Assembly: GCA_000621905.1 (NCBI GenBank)
Contig: JHXB01000009.1
Coordinates: 62,001-126,000 of the forward strand
DNA from: Lachnospiraceae bacterium NC2004
GTDB lineage: Bacteria > Bacillota > Clostridia > Lachnospirales > Lachnospiraceae
DNA length: 64,000 nucleotides
Direction of reading: 5' to 3'
This document shows positions 31,800-40,117 of the stretch, in pieces. Each line of letters begins with the position of its first letter. Position 1 is the first letter of the stretch. Position numbers and translations under genes: made by a program. A model generated the notes under the pieces. The model had not been told where the DNA came from and did not search any database. It saw nothing but the letters and a program-made list of their open reading frames with translations.

Positions 31800-32468
31800 C
31801 TAACCTCCAATTTTATAACCCTTACCAAATACGGTCTTAATCTGCGAGCCGGCAGGTCCTAAAAGCTTTCTTAAATTTTTGATTCTGTTATCAACGACCC
31901 TGTCGGAGCCGTCATAACCGTAACCCCAGATTTTGATTAGAATCTGTTCTCTTGAAAGGACAGCATTTGCATTGTCAATAAGAAGCTTCAAGATTGCGTA
32001 CTCCTTCATCGGCATATCAATAGGATTGCCGTTAACAGTCACGCTAAGCGTCCTTGCATTAACAGTAATGCTGCCTACATTTACCTCGTCGCTAATCACT
32101 GTGCCTTCTGCGCGCTTTAGTAAAGCAAGAGATTTAGCATAGAGTTGTTTAAGAGAAAAAGGCTTGGTTACATAATCATCGCAACCTAGGGTATAACCGT
32201 AGAGTGCGTCTTCCTCGCGAGTTTTGGCAGTTATGAAAATGACAGGGACATCGCTTTCTTTTCTCAAATGTTTAAGAAGCGTAAAGCCGTCCATCTTGGG
32301 CATCATCACGTCAAGAAGAATAAGATTGTAACTGCCACTTAAAGCCAGCTCGAGCCCGTACTCACCGTCAGCGGCTTCACTTACTTTCATCTCATCTCTT
32401 CTGTTAAAATAATCCGTGATGATCTTCCTGATATCCCAATCATCTTCAATCAATAATACCTGAAACAT
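31800..32468 (-). CDS. OmpR-family response regulator
   Basis: This 222-residue protein has a receiver domain with acidic pair E8/D9-D10, phospho-acceptor D53 (LLLDVMMPKMDG) and K102 (DYVTKPF), and a C-terminal winged helix (SREQILIKIWGYGYDGSDRV, VVDNRIKNLRKLLG). The start at 32468 follows AAAGGTGAG, while an earlier in-frame Met has no RBS. It is the first gene of the two-gene operon with the kinase. The kinase would phosphorylate D53 and activate DNA binding. Confidence 0.93.
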   Translation of the reverse strand: MFQVLLIEDDWDIRKIITDYFNRRDEMKVSEAADGEYGLELALSGSYNLILLDVMMPKMDGFTLLKHLRKESDVPVIFITAKTREEDALYGYTLGCDDYVTKPFSLKQLYAKSLALLKRAEGTVISDEVNVGSITVNARTLSVTVNGNPIDMPMKEYAILKLLIDNANAVLSREQILIKIWGYGYDGSDRVVDNRIKNLRKLLGPAGSQIKTVFGKGYKIGG

Positions 32469-32560
32469 AAACTCACCTTTCAGAAAACAATGCACAACTA
32501 GGTTAATAGTACACTACAATATAATTATATCAAAAATGTATCAAATCGTAAAAAATAAAT

Positions 32561-32600
32561 TAATTTACCAGTGGGGCCTGTCCCCATTGGTTACTTAGTA
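32561..32600. repeat. Palindromic repeat upstream of the response regulator
   Basis: TAATTTACCAGTGGGGCC, TGTCCCC, ATTGGTTACTTAG. It lies in the divergent region between the response regulator and the 32665 gene and could affect both leaders. Confidence 0.8.
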
Positions 32601-32664
32601 GATTTATTTATGCAAATGTGGTAAAATGTCTACTATAAAAAATCCATTGCAGAGGAGGACTATT

Positions 32665-33825
32665 ATGGGAAAGAAATTATTTGCATTATTATTAACATTT
32701 GTCATGGCATTTACTATGACAGCAGGCATCACAGCGAGCGCTGAAGATGCTAAACCAAGCGGTTTTATCAACATTTTCTATGGTACTAAGAGTGGCGAGG
32801 TTAAGACTCTCTTTAAGTATCCTGTTACTTCGGGAGACCAGATTACACTCACAAAAGATATGTTAGTTGACTACGATCCGGAATGTTATATAGAAACCGG
32901 CTCTGAAATTGGTTGGTTCGGAATTGGTGCAACCATCTATAACGAGAGCAGAGACGCTCAGTATGGTGAGACAGGACCGGCTGATGTTAAGGCATATCTT
33001 AAGACTTTGGTTAAGGAAGATACCTATCAGATTAGCCAGACTTTTGTAAATGTTTCCGGCATTTATAATTTTGAAGATCCTGCAGGCGGTTCTCCGTTAT
33101 CAGGAACGATTGTTATTCAGAACGATAAGACCAAGTTCCCTGTAACATTTGTCAATTATAAAGAGTCTACCAAGACTTACAAGGATCCGACCAGCGGGAT
33201 TGAGACTCCGATTTATACTTATGAGCTTAAAGGCAAGACTTACGATTTGATTTTCGGTACGGACATTAAGGGCGAGGATGCGCCTGCTATAAGCGGCGAG
33301 GGCACTACTGTCTATAACACCGACAAGATTTATACCTATTATGTTGAAGTTTTGCAGAGCAGTACAGGTAGTGCTTCAGACATTTCGTTGGATGTTTCTG
33401 ACCCTACCGCTCCTGACAACGGATCGACTCTTGATGTATTTACTGATGGTAACAGGGTTTATTCAGATAATTTTGGCGAGTTAAAAGCATATTCAATAGA
33501 TGTTTATTCAAATGATTACCTGACTCAGAAGGTAACGGCAACGCCTGCAACCAAGACGTTTAAGTATTCTAAGGTTAAGAAGAAGAAACAGACTTATCAG
33601 ATTAAGGCGAAGTCTTCGGTGGGAACCACTATAGAGTATTCGAGCAGCAATGAGAAGTATGTTACGGTTAGCAATAAGGGTAAGGTTACTGTTAAGAAGA
33701 AGGCTAAGAAGGGCACATATACAATTTACGTAACTGCGTATGAGACTTTCGATGTAAATGATGTCGACAAAGTGGTAACATACGTAGCAGCACAGACTAA
33801 GAAGGTTAAAGTTAAGGTTAAATAA
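32665..33825 (+). CDS. Secreted protein with C-terminal lysine-rich Ig-like domain
   Basis: This 386-residue protein has a signal peptide (MGKKLFALLLTFVMAFTMTA, then GITASAED). A central beta-rich domain of about 250 residues is unrecognised. The C-terminal 100 residues form a lysine-rich Ig-like (Big_2-type) domain (IEYSSSNEKYVTVSNKGKV) that may bind wall polymers. AGAGGAGG is 6 bases before the ATG. The stop is 2 bases before the deacetylase start, so the two are one operon and may act together at the wall. A ligand or substrate cannot be stated. Confidence 0.78.
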   Translation: MGKKLFALLLTFVMAFTMTAGITASAEDAKPSGFINIFYGTKSGEVKTLFKYPVTSGDQITLTKDMLVDYDPECYIETGSEIGWFGIGATIYNESRDAQYGETGPADVKAYLKTLVKEDTYQISQTFVNVSGIYNFEDPAGGSPLSGTIVIQNDKTKFPVTFVNYKESTKTYKDPTSGIETPIYTYELKGKTYDLIFGTDIKGEDAPAISGEGTTVYNTDKIYTYYVEVLQSSTGSASDISLDVSDPTAPDNGSTLDVFTDGNRVYSDNFGELKAYSIDVYSNDYLTQKVTATPATKTFKYSKVKKKKQTYQIKAKSSVGTTIEYSSSNEKYVTVSNKGKVTVKKKAKKGTYTIYVTAYETFDVNDVDKVVTYVAAQTKKVKVKVK

Positions 33826-33827
33826 AA

Positions 33828-35042
33828 ATGAAAGCAAAACACATCACAATCGGACTAGTTACAATGCTTTTGGTAGCATTTTTCAACATGGCTAATGTAA
33901 GCGCATCTATCAAAACCTACACAATCGGAGTGGGAGAGAAGATTAAGCTCCCCAAGAAGATAGCAGTAGAAACGGTTTCGTCAGACGCAGTCAGTGAGGT
34001 CTCAGCTGACGCAAGCTTCGACGCTTCAGAAGATGCAAGCAGTGAGGCATCGGCGGAAGCGAGTACCCCTAAATCTACAGAGAACAAGATTGTTGACGCG
34101 TCCGGCAAGACGGTTACGGGCGCCAAGGTCGGCAAAGTTAAGCTTAAGCTTGTTGATGGCACCAAAGTCAAGATTGTGGTTAAGAAAGCTCCTAAGACCT
34201 TAACTCTTAAATCAAGCGCAAGTTATCTTTTTACAAATGATACCGCCAAGCTTTTGGCAAATGTAAACAAGAATTCAGCCAGCCGAAAGATAACATTTTC
34301 ATCATCTAACAAGAAGGTTGCGACAATCAGCAAAAACGGTGTTGTCAAAGCCAAAAAGAAGGGTACGGTTAAGCTTACGGCTAAGGCGTATAACGGAGTT
34401 AAGGCAAGCGTTAAGCTTCAGATTAAGAGTTCATCTAAGCTTATCTGTCTGACATTTGACGACGGACCAAGCAGCTATACTCCTAAGCTTTTAGACGCTC
34501 TTAAGAAGTACAACTTCCATGGTACTTTCTTTATGGTCGGCGTTGAGGCGCAGGGCAAGAAGAGCACGATTCAAACTATGATGAAGAACGGCAACGAGCT
34601 TGGAATGCATTCATGGCACCATGATTATCTTACCAAGATGTCAGAGGCACAGATAGAGAGTGATGTGGCAAAGACCAGAGCATTAATTAAGGATTATACG
34701 GGTGTAAGTCCTGTTATGTTCAGGCCTCCTTATGGAGCGACCAATGACACTGTTTACAAGGCTCTTAAGAACAAAGGATGTCCGGTGATTATGTGGAATA
34801 TTAATGTCAATGATTACGAGACGACATCATCGGAGGTTGTTTATAACAACATCAAAAAGAGGGTTCATCCGGGTGCAGTTCTTGTACTTCACGACTCGCA
34901 TTCGTGGTCGGTTGACGGACTTATTAAAGCGATGCCTGAGCTTAAGAATCAGGGATACGAACTTGTAACTGTATCAGAATTTGCAAGGCTAAAAAAGATT
35001 AAGCTTGCACCGGGCAAGAGATTTGTCGGAACAAGCAAATAA
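33828..35042 (+). CDS. Secreted polysaccharide deacetylase with Ig-like domain
   Basis: This 404-residue protein has a signal peptide to about residue 28, a Ser/Ala/Asp-rich linker, a lysine-rich Big_2 domain (about 120-195), and a NodB deacetylase domain (about 200-390). All NodB motifs are present: LTFDDGPSS (catalytic Asp pair), HSWHHDYL (metal His), RPPYGATND, and VLVLHDSHSW (catalytic His). It removes acetyl groups from peptidoglycan GlcNAc or MurNAc, or from another extracellular glycan. Members often give lysozyme resistance. It is 2 bp downstream of the secreted partner and 12 bp upstream of the MoxR gene. Confidence 0.92.
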   Translation: MKAKHITIGLVTMLLVAFFNMANVSASIKTYTIGVGEKIKLPKKIAVETVSSDAVSEVSADASFDASEDASSEASAEASTPKSTENKIVDASGKTVTGAKVGKVKLKLVDGTKVKIVVKKAPKTLTLKSSASYLFTNDTAKLLANVNKNSASRKITFSSSNKKVATISKNGVVKAKKKGTVKLTAKAYNGVKASVKLQIKSSSKLICLTFDDGPSSYTPKLLDALKKYNFHGTFFMVGVEAQGKKSTIQTMMKNGNELGMHSWHHDYLTKMSEAQIESDVAKTRALIKDYTGVSPVMFRPPYGATNDTVYKALKNKGCPVIMWNINVNDYETTSSEVVYNNIKKRVHPGAVLVLHDSHSWSVDGLIKAMPELKNQGYELVTVSEFARLKKIKLAPGKRFVGTSK

Positions 35043-35054
35043 AGGAGAAGAACA

Positions 35055-35981
35055 ATGTCTGAATCTATTAACAAGATTGTAAGTAACATTTCCAAGCATT
35101 TTATCGGTAAGGAGGAAGTTGTTAAGCACATGCTTATCGCGCTTCTTGCCGGAGGACATATCCTTATAGAGGATGTGCCGGGAGTCGGTAAGACCACTCT
35201 TGCCAAGGCTTTAGCAGATTCGGTTGAGTGTGAATTTGGTCGTATTCAGTTGACGCCGGACACGCTTCCATCGGACATTACAGGTGCTTCAATTTATAAC
35301 AGCAAGACTATGGAATTTGACATAGTTAAGGGTCCTATTCACAACAGAATCGTCCTTGCTGATGAGATTAACAGAACCTCACCTAGAACTCAGGCAGCTC
35401 TACTTGAGGCGATGGAAGAGAAGCAGGTTACAATCGATAAGGAGACATTTAAACTCCCTGATCCATTTATGGTTATTGCGACCCAGAACCCTGCAGAGCA
35501 GATAGGTACATATCCGCTTCCTGAGGCTGAGCTTGACCGTTTTATGATGAAAGTAAGTATAGGATATCCCGATAAGGATATGCAGATTCAGCTCGCCAAA
35601 AGTTTTTTAAACGGAGAGCTTAAATCTCCGATTACACCGGTTGTTACCTCAGATGAGATTATCGCTCTTAAGTCTCAGGTAGCCGATGTTATAATGAATG
35701 ACGAAATAATAGCCTACGCTCTTGAAATCGTCGACAAGACAAGAGGGTTAGAGGAGTTAGAGTACGGCTTGAGCCCAAGAGCAGGACTCGATCTTCTTAT
35801 GGCTTCTAAGGCGTGCGCATTTATCGAAGGCAGAGATTTTGTTATTCCTGAGGATGTAATTTCTATGGCTAAGGTTGCTCTTCCACATAGATTAGTTCTA
35901 ACCTCTAAATCACGAATCGACGGAGAGACCGGAATCAAGGTTATTACACGCGTTATAGAAAAAGTTAAGAGGCCACGATGA
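35055..35981 (+). CDS. MoxR-family AAA+ ATPase
   Basis: This 308-residue ATPase has Walker A PGVGKTT (42-48), Walker B VLADEINR (D103, E104), and the family segment PEAELDRFMMKV with sensor residues. MoxR proteins act as chaperones maturing partner complexes. Here the partners are the DUF58 and transglutaminase-like proteins encoded next, the standard MoxR-DUF58-TG module. AAAGGAG precedes the start. The stop overlaps the DUF58 start (ATGA). Confidence 0.94.
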   Translation: MSESINKIVSNISKHFIGKEEVVKHMLIALLAGGHILIEDVPGVGKTTLAKALADSVECEFGRIQLTPDTLPSDITGASIYNSKTMEFDIVKGPIHNRIVLADEINRTSPRTQAALLEAMEEKQVTIDKETFKLPDPFMVIATQNPAEQIGTYPLPEAELDRFMMKVSIGYPDKDMQIQLAKSFLNGELKSPITPVVTSDEIIALKSQVADVIMNDEIIAYALEIVDKTRGLEELEYGLSPRAGLDLLMASKACAFIEGRDFVIPEDVISMAKVALPHRLVLTSKSRIDGETGIKVITRVIEKVKRPR

Positions 35982-37012
35982 AGAGATTAAATCATAGTTT
36001 CATTACTCGATTTATTTATATTGTTCTTCTTGTTGCGGCGGGAGTTTTAGTAAGCAATGTCGGCGGAGCGTTTACCTATGTTGTTTTTTATACATTGGTA
36101 CTGTACACGCCGATTACGCTTCTTTGGTTAGTCTACGAGAGGTTCGCACTTAGAATCTTTCAGGATGTCGATGTGAGACTTCTCTATAAGAACAAACCGG
36201 AGCCGTATACGCTTTCTTTGTCAAATGCAGGAATACTGCCGATCGCAGGAGTAACATTTGCCAAAGATGACGAGATAACAAGGTTCAAAGAAGATTTGAC
36301 AGACATCGAATATTCGCTTCTTCCAGGAGAAACGGTTAACATCAGCACCGAGATATCTTGTAGATATGCGGGCGGATACGTTGCAGGATTAACAAGAATA
36401 ACAATTACAGATTGTTTTGGGATATTCAAGATTTCGTATAACACACCGTCTCCTTTGAGGGTTTATGTTTTGCCTGCAATTACTGATATTGCCAATAATG
36501 ACATCAACAAGATTCTTGATAATAACTTAAGCAGGAATAACCTCTACAAGCTCGATAGTGAGGAGATTACTCTGGGTAATGATATAAGACCGTATCGAGT
36601 AGGCGACAGCATTTCACATATTCACTGGAAGAATTACGCAAGGACGGGAAGGCTTTTTACTAGGCTTTATGACAAGCAGGAGTCGGACATGATGAACCTG
36701 TTTGTTGTGCCGGATGTTAATGCGACGATTGAGAGCAAGGATTACATGCTCGATTATGTGGTTTCCGTTGCCAATTGTTTTGCGAAAATCAAGAAGCCGG
36801 TTCGTATATTCTATTACTGCGCCGGGGTCAGAGATATAATGATTGACGGGTATGAGACTTTTAGAAAGTTCTATCCCGACAGGCTAAACGAGTTCGGAAG
36901 CGTCGGTGGGGATGTCGATCCTTCTGCCGAGAAGAAGCTTATTGAGGCTTCACTTAAGATAGACGGAACAGTTCTTTACTACTACGAAAATGAAAAAACA
37001 CTTAAGGTGTGA
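35978..37012 (+). CDS. DUF58-domain membrane protein
   Basis: This 344-residue protein has two N-terminal membrane helices (about 10-28 and 32-50), an extracytoplasmic beta-domain, and the hallmark DUF58 motif (DIRPYRVGDSISHIHWKNYA, near 205-225) leading into a von Willebrand A-like fold. DUF58 proteins always sit with MoxR ATPases and are thought to be their clients. It overlaps moxR by 4 bases and lies 5 bp from the transglutaminase gene. Confidence 0.9.
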   Translation: MKRLNHSFITRFIYIVLLVAAGVLVSNVGGAFTYVVFYTLVLYTPITLLWLVYERFALRIFQDVDVRLLYKNKPEPYTLSLSNAGILPIAGVTFAKDDEITRFKEDLTDIEYSLLPGETVNISTEISCRYAGGYVAGLTRITITDCFGIFKISYNTPSPLRVYVLPAITDIANNDINKILDNNLSRNNLYKLDSEEITLGNDIRPYRVGDSISHIHWKNYARTGRLFTRLYDKQESDMMNLFVVPDVNATIESKDYMLDYVVSVANCFAKIKKPVRIFYYCAGVRDIMIDGYETFRKFYPDRLNEFGSVGGDVDPSAEKKLIEASLKIDGTVLYYYENEKTLKV

Positions 37013-37017
37013 ACGAT

Positions 37018-39012
37018 ATGAGCGAGAAGGTCAAGAGATTAATTGAATATATAATATCATTTCCTGTAATGATTGCATTTGTTTTGGTATCATTTGCAGT
37101 GATTAAATACATGGATTGGTTCGAGGTTGACGGAGTGCTTATGATTTCTTATAGCGCTCTTTTTCTCGTGCTTTCGGCTGTGTTGCTTCTTGTTGATATG
37201 GAGAAAATTGACATTGTTTTATACTTAATAATGTCAGCGGTAATATGCTTAATATCAAGGGATATGGGCGTTTTGAAAATGATAGGGTCAGCGTTTTTTA
37301 TCGCTCTGATTCTCTATATTTTAAGAAATGATAAGGTCAAAAAATACGGCTGGATAGCTGTGACAGTGATTAGCTTCGCCTTTTGGATTTTTAATTATTG
37401 GGGTGCTGAGAAGTATGTTGTCATAAGCTTGATTGTTATGCTTTTTAACGTGCTGATTTCATTTGTCAAAAGGGAAAGCGTTTACTATGCTGCAGTTCCG
37501 GTTGGACTTGCGATTGTTTTGGTTTTATTGCCGACCAGTGACGATCCTTACGAATGGGGGATTGTGAAGAAGGCGATCGACGGGATAAGCAAGGTTTGCG
37601 AGAGAGTTGTTGATGAAGTGTCTTATGCATTTTCCGGGATTGCCAATAAAAGCTATACCGGATACTCAGAGGAAGGCGGCTTGTCAGGTGGGCTTATCAG
37701 CAACGAGAGAGACGAGATGACATTTGCACACGATGGATTAAGAACCAGAGTGTACTTAAAGGGTAAGAGTTTTCTTGAGTTTGATGAAGATGGCGCTAAT
37801 ACCGCTGATGAGGACGACGGCAATAAGTGGTTTGCGGCGTATATTAATGCGCTTTATCACTCGGGGTTCAGCAAGGAAGATATATATTGTTTTTCAAGAC
37901 TTGTGGATTGTGATGCCAGGTATAAATACTTAAAAACCACAGATATCATAAAGCCGATTTGTACGCTTAAGTTATATGCGGATCCTCTGCCTGAGAAGAA
38001 GAAAAGAGGATTTGATTACAGGCTTAAGTGCATAATGATTGATTACAACAGCCCGGATGTAATCGAGTCTTTGTTAACATTTGATGGTGATCAAATGTAT
38101 GAAGATTACGATACGATTTGCGAATATGCAAAGGATATTTATTATCTTGATTTTACCAAACTTATTTCGCGCGAAGACTACGAGGCGGGTCAGAAAGTTG
38201 ATTTGAGCAGATATCTTGATTCTTCATTTGCAAGCGAGAGAGTTAAGGAACTTGCCGAGGAAGTGACTGCGGGATGTGATACGCCTTATGCCAAGGCAGA
38301 TGCGATTAATAAGTTTCTTCACCAGTACGAGTATAATCTTAGTACTGACCTTACGGACTCTGACAATTACATTGATTCGTTTTTATTTGAAGAGCAAAAG
38401 GGATACTGCGTTCACTTTGCGTCGGCGATGGTTGAGATGCTTAGAGCTGTTGATGTTCCTGCGAGATATTCGGTTGGATATATGCATGATGAGCGCGGTA
38501 CCGACATAGTTAAGAGCAATGAGGCGCACGCGTGGCCTGAGGCGTACATCAACGGGTTTGGATGGGTGCCTTTTGAGCCTACTCCGTCAAGCGAGTATGG
38601 AATGGCTTCGTGGGGGCTTAAGAGTAGCCGAGCTCAGGCTACCCAGGGGGACGGTTCCTCTGGTTCGACCTCACAAGAATCTCACATAAATGACCAAGGG
38701 GACGGTTCTCCTGGTCCAATCTCACAAAAACCTCACAAAAATGACCAGGGGGACAGACCCGTTGGTTCGGATGACAAGAGAGACGGCAAACTTCGCTATC
38801 TGTTTGCATTTGTGGCGTCGATTGCATTTGTCATCTTACTCGTAATTGCGATAAAGAAGGTGAGGTACGCGCTCTTGTCGCCTGAGATGAAGCTTGTTTA
38901 CGATGTTAGGGTGCTCGAGGACAAGATAGGTGAAGAGGCAGTCAAGAAGGAGTACGCTGAGCTTTATGAGACCTACCTTAGAGTGAGATTTAGGGGAGAT
39001 AAACTGTCATAA
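37018..39012 (+). CDS. Transglutaminase-like membrane protein carrying in-frame repeat insertions
   Basis: This 664-residue protein has five or six N-terminal membrane helices (about 10-165), then an extracellular region with a transglutaminase-like core: C464 (GYCVHFASAM), H504 (EAHAWPEAYI) and the following GFGWVPFEPTPS. A further membrane helix at about 592-612 precedes a cytoplasmic DUF4129-like tail. Between the core and the last helix (residues about 541-582), three GGGGACGG-type repeats are translated in frame as Gly/Asp/Ser/Gln/His-rich linker. Such proteins act as proteases or crosslinkers on the cell surface with MoxR/DUF58. The start at 37018 follows AAGGTG; a GTG three codons earlier overlaps the previous stop. 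Confidence 0.9.
   Translation: MSEKVKRLIEYIISFPVMIAFVLVSFAVIKYMDWFEVDGVLMISYSALFLVLSAVLLLVDMEKIDIVLYLIMSAVICLISRDMGVLKMIGSAFFIALILYILRNDKVKKYGWIAVTVISFAFWIFNYWGAEKYVVISLIVMLFNVLISFVKRESVYYAAVPVGLAIVLVLLPTSDDPYEWGIVKKAIDGISKVCERVVDEVSYAFSGIANKSYTGYSEEGGLSGGLISNERDEMTFAHDGLRTRVYLKGKSFLEFDEDGANTADEDDGNKWFAAYINALYHSGFSKEDIYCFSRLVDCDARYKYLKTTDIIKPICTLKLYADPLPEKKKRGFDYRLKCIMIDYNSPDVIESLLTFDGDQMYEDYDTICEYAKDIYYLDFTKLISREDYEAGQKVDLSRYLDSSFASERVKELAEEVTAGCDTPYAKADAINKFLHQYEYNLSTDLTDSDNYIDSFLFEEQKGYCVHFASAMVEMLRAVDVPARYSVGYMHDERGTDIVKSNEAHAWPEAYINGFGWVPFEPTPSSEYGMASWGLKSSRAQATQGDGSSGSTSQESHINDQGDGSPGPISQKPHKNDQGDRPVGSDDKRDGKLRYLFAFVASIAFVILLVIAIKKVRYALLSPEMKLVYDVRVLEDKIGEEAVKKEYAELYETYLRVRFRGDKLS
38641..38765. 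repeat. Three in-frame GGGGACGG-type repeats inside a coding sequence
   Basis: Units start at about 38646, 38697 and 38748 (GGGGGACGGTTCCTCTGGT, GGGGACGGTTCTCCTGGTC, GGGGGACAGACCCGTTGGT), separated by CTCACAAGAATCTCACATAA-type spacers. The total keeps the reading frame. The period of 51 bp is a multiple of three. Confidence 0.85.
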
Positions 39013-39034
39013 GTAGTATTAAGGAGTTGATTCT

Positions 39035-39691
39035 ATGACATTTGATGAATTTTATGACAAATGTGACAAGATGTCGAAGGATGAGGCGCATGAGGCGATT
39101 AAGTCGCTCTCTGATTTCGGAGACGGAGATCGCATAGCGGATGTCGTCGGGGTTATAGATGAGACGAATGCAAGCGTTTTAGTAAATCGTGCGATCAATG
39201 CGGGAGTGTCATTTTCGGCAAATGATATCTGTATCGTTTTAACAAGGTTAAGCGGAGATTATGCAGATTTAATGCTTGATTATGCAATCAGAAATAAGAT
39301 TGGTTTTACGACAAATGACCTTGATTTTATATCGGAGAGTTTAGACCGCAGTAAGTTTAAAGAATTCAAAAGAAAAGCCAAGATTATCAGGGGTGATAAG
39401 CCAAAACCGGACCTTAAAAAGTTCATCGAGTCTGAATATTATGATGACTACGAAGACTACGACGATACCGTAACAGACGACGATTCAAGTGGCTTGAGCG
39501 AGAAGGAGATTAAGGCCAGAAATAACATTTTCATAAGAAATGTGATCGGTAAAGAGATGTATGAGCATGATATATTGGGTACTAAGAAGCTTGGCGGCGA
39601 CTCACTCATTAATAATATGTTCAGGTCTGAGATTGCATTTGGAATTGCGGATAGTGTGAGCGGCAGGAACAAGAAAAAGAAGAAAAAGTAG
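39035..39691 (+). CDS. Acidic/basic soluble protein, unknown
   Basis: This 218-residue protein is not recognised. Residues 1-120 look helical, with two repeats of a V-N-R/D-Y-A-I-R pattern (VLVNRAINAGVSFSANDI and LMLDYAIRNKIGFTTNDL), suggesting a duplicated helical hairpin. A highly acidic Tyr/Asp stretch follows (YYDDYEDYDDTVTDDDS) and the protein ends with seven lysines. There is no signal peptide or membrane segment. It is the last gene of the deacetylase-MoxR operon, 22 bp after the transglutaminase gene, with a good GGAG RBS. A regulatory or scaffolding role beside MoxR is only a guess. Confidence 0.7.
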   Translation: MTFDEFYDKCDKMSKDEAHEAIKSLSDFGDGDRIADVVGVIDETNASVLVNRAINAGVSFSANDICIVLTRLSGDYADLMLDYAIRNKIGFTTNDLDFISESLDRSKFKEFKRKAKIIRGDKPKPDLKKFIESEYYDDYEDYDDTVTDDDSSGLSEKEIKARNNIFIRNVIGKEMYEHDILGTKKLGGDSLINNMFRSEIAFGIADSVSGRNKKKKKK

Positions 39692-39765
39692 ACCAAAGCG
39701 GTAAATATGTGATATAATTCTACAATATATGAACATATGTCGAATTGTTTACGAACGGAGGGACT

Positions 39766-40104
39766 ATGGAAGATTTAAAGTACGCTACACCTGAACAAGT
39801 AGCTAAGATTCAAAAAGAACTGCCGGACGAGGACGGCATTTACGCCCTTTCTGAGCTTTTTAAGATATTTGGAGACTCGACTAGACTTAAGATATTATTG
39901 GTCTTATATAGCGGAGAGATGTGCGTTTACGATATTGCAAAGACTTTAGATATGAGTCAGAGTTCAATATCGCACCAGCTTAAGAACCTTAAGCAGAGCC
40001 GTCTTGTTAAGTTTAGAAGAGACGGCAAAGCAACATTTTACAGCCTTGACGACGAGCATGTATTTTCAATCATGCGTGAAGGCTTAGAGCACGTTCAGGA
40101 GTAA
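39766..40104 (+). CDS. ArsR/SmtB-family metal-responsive regulator
   Basis: This 112-residue protein has a winged-helix domain of the ArsR type (FGDSTRLKILLVLYSGEMCV, YDIAKTLDMSQSSISHQLKNL). The last helix reads DDEHVFSIMREGLEHVQE, matching the D-x-H ... H-x-x-E alpha-5 metal site of zinc sensors such as CzrA and SmtB. Metal binding would release it from DNA. The start has GGAGGG 5 bases upstream. ATATATGAACATATGT at 39725-39740 is a candidate operator. No efflux pump or metal uptake gene follows; the next gene is the cellulase, 13 bp away, so the two may be cotranscribed. Confidence 0.88.
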   Translation: MEDLKYATPEQVAKIQKELPDEDGIYALSELFKIFGDSTRLKILLVLYSGEMCVYDIAKTLDMSQSSISHQLKNLKQSRLVKFRRDGKATFYSLDDEHVFSIMREGLEHVQE

Positions 40105-40117
40105 GAGGAGAGTAATT

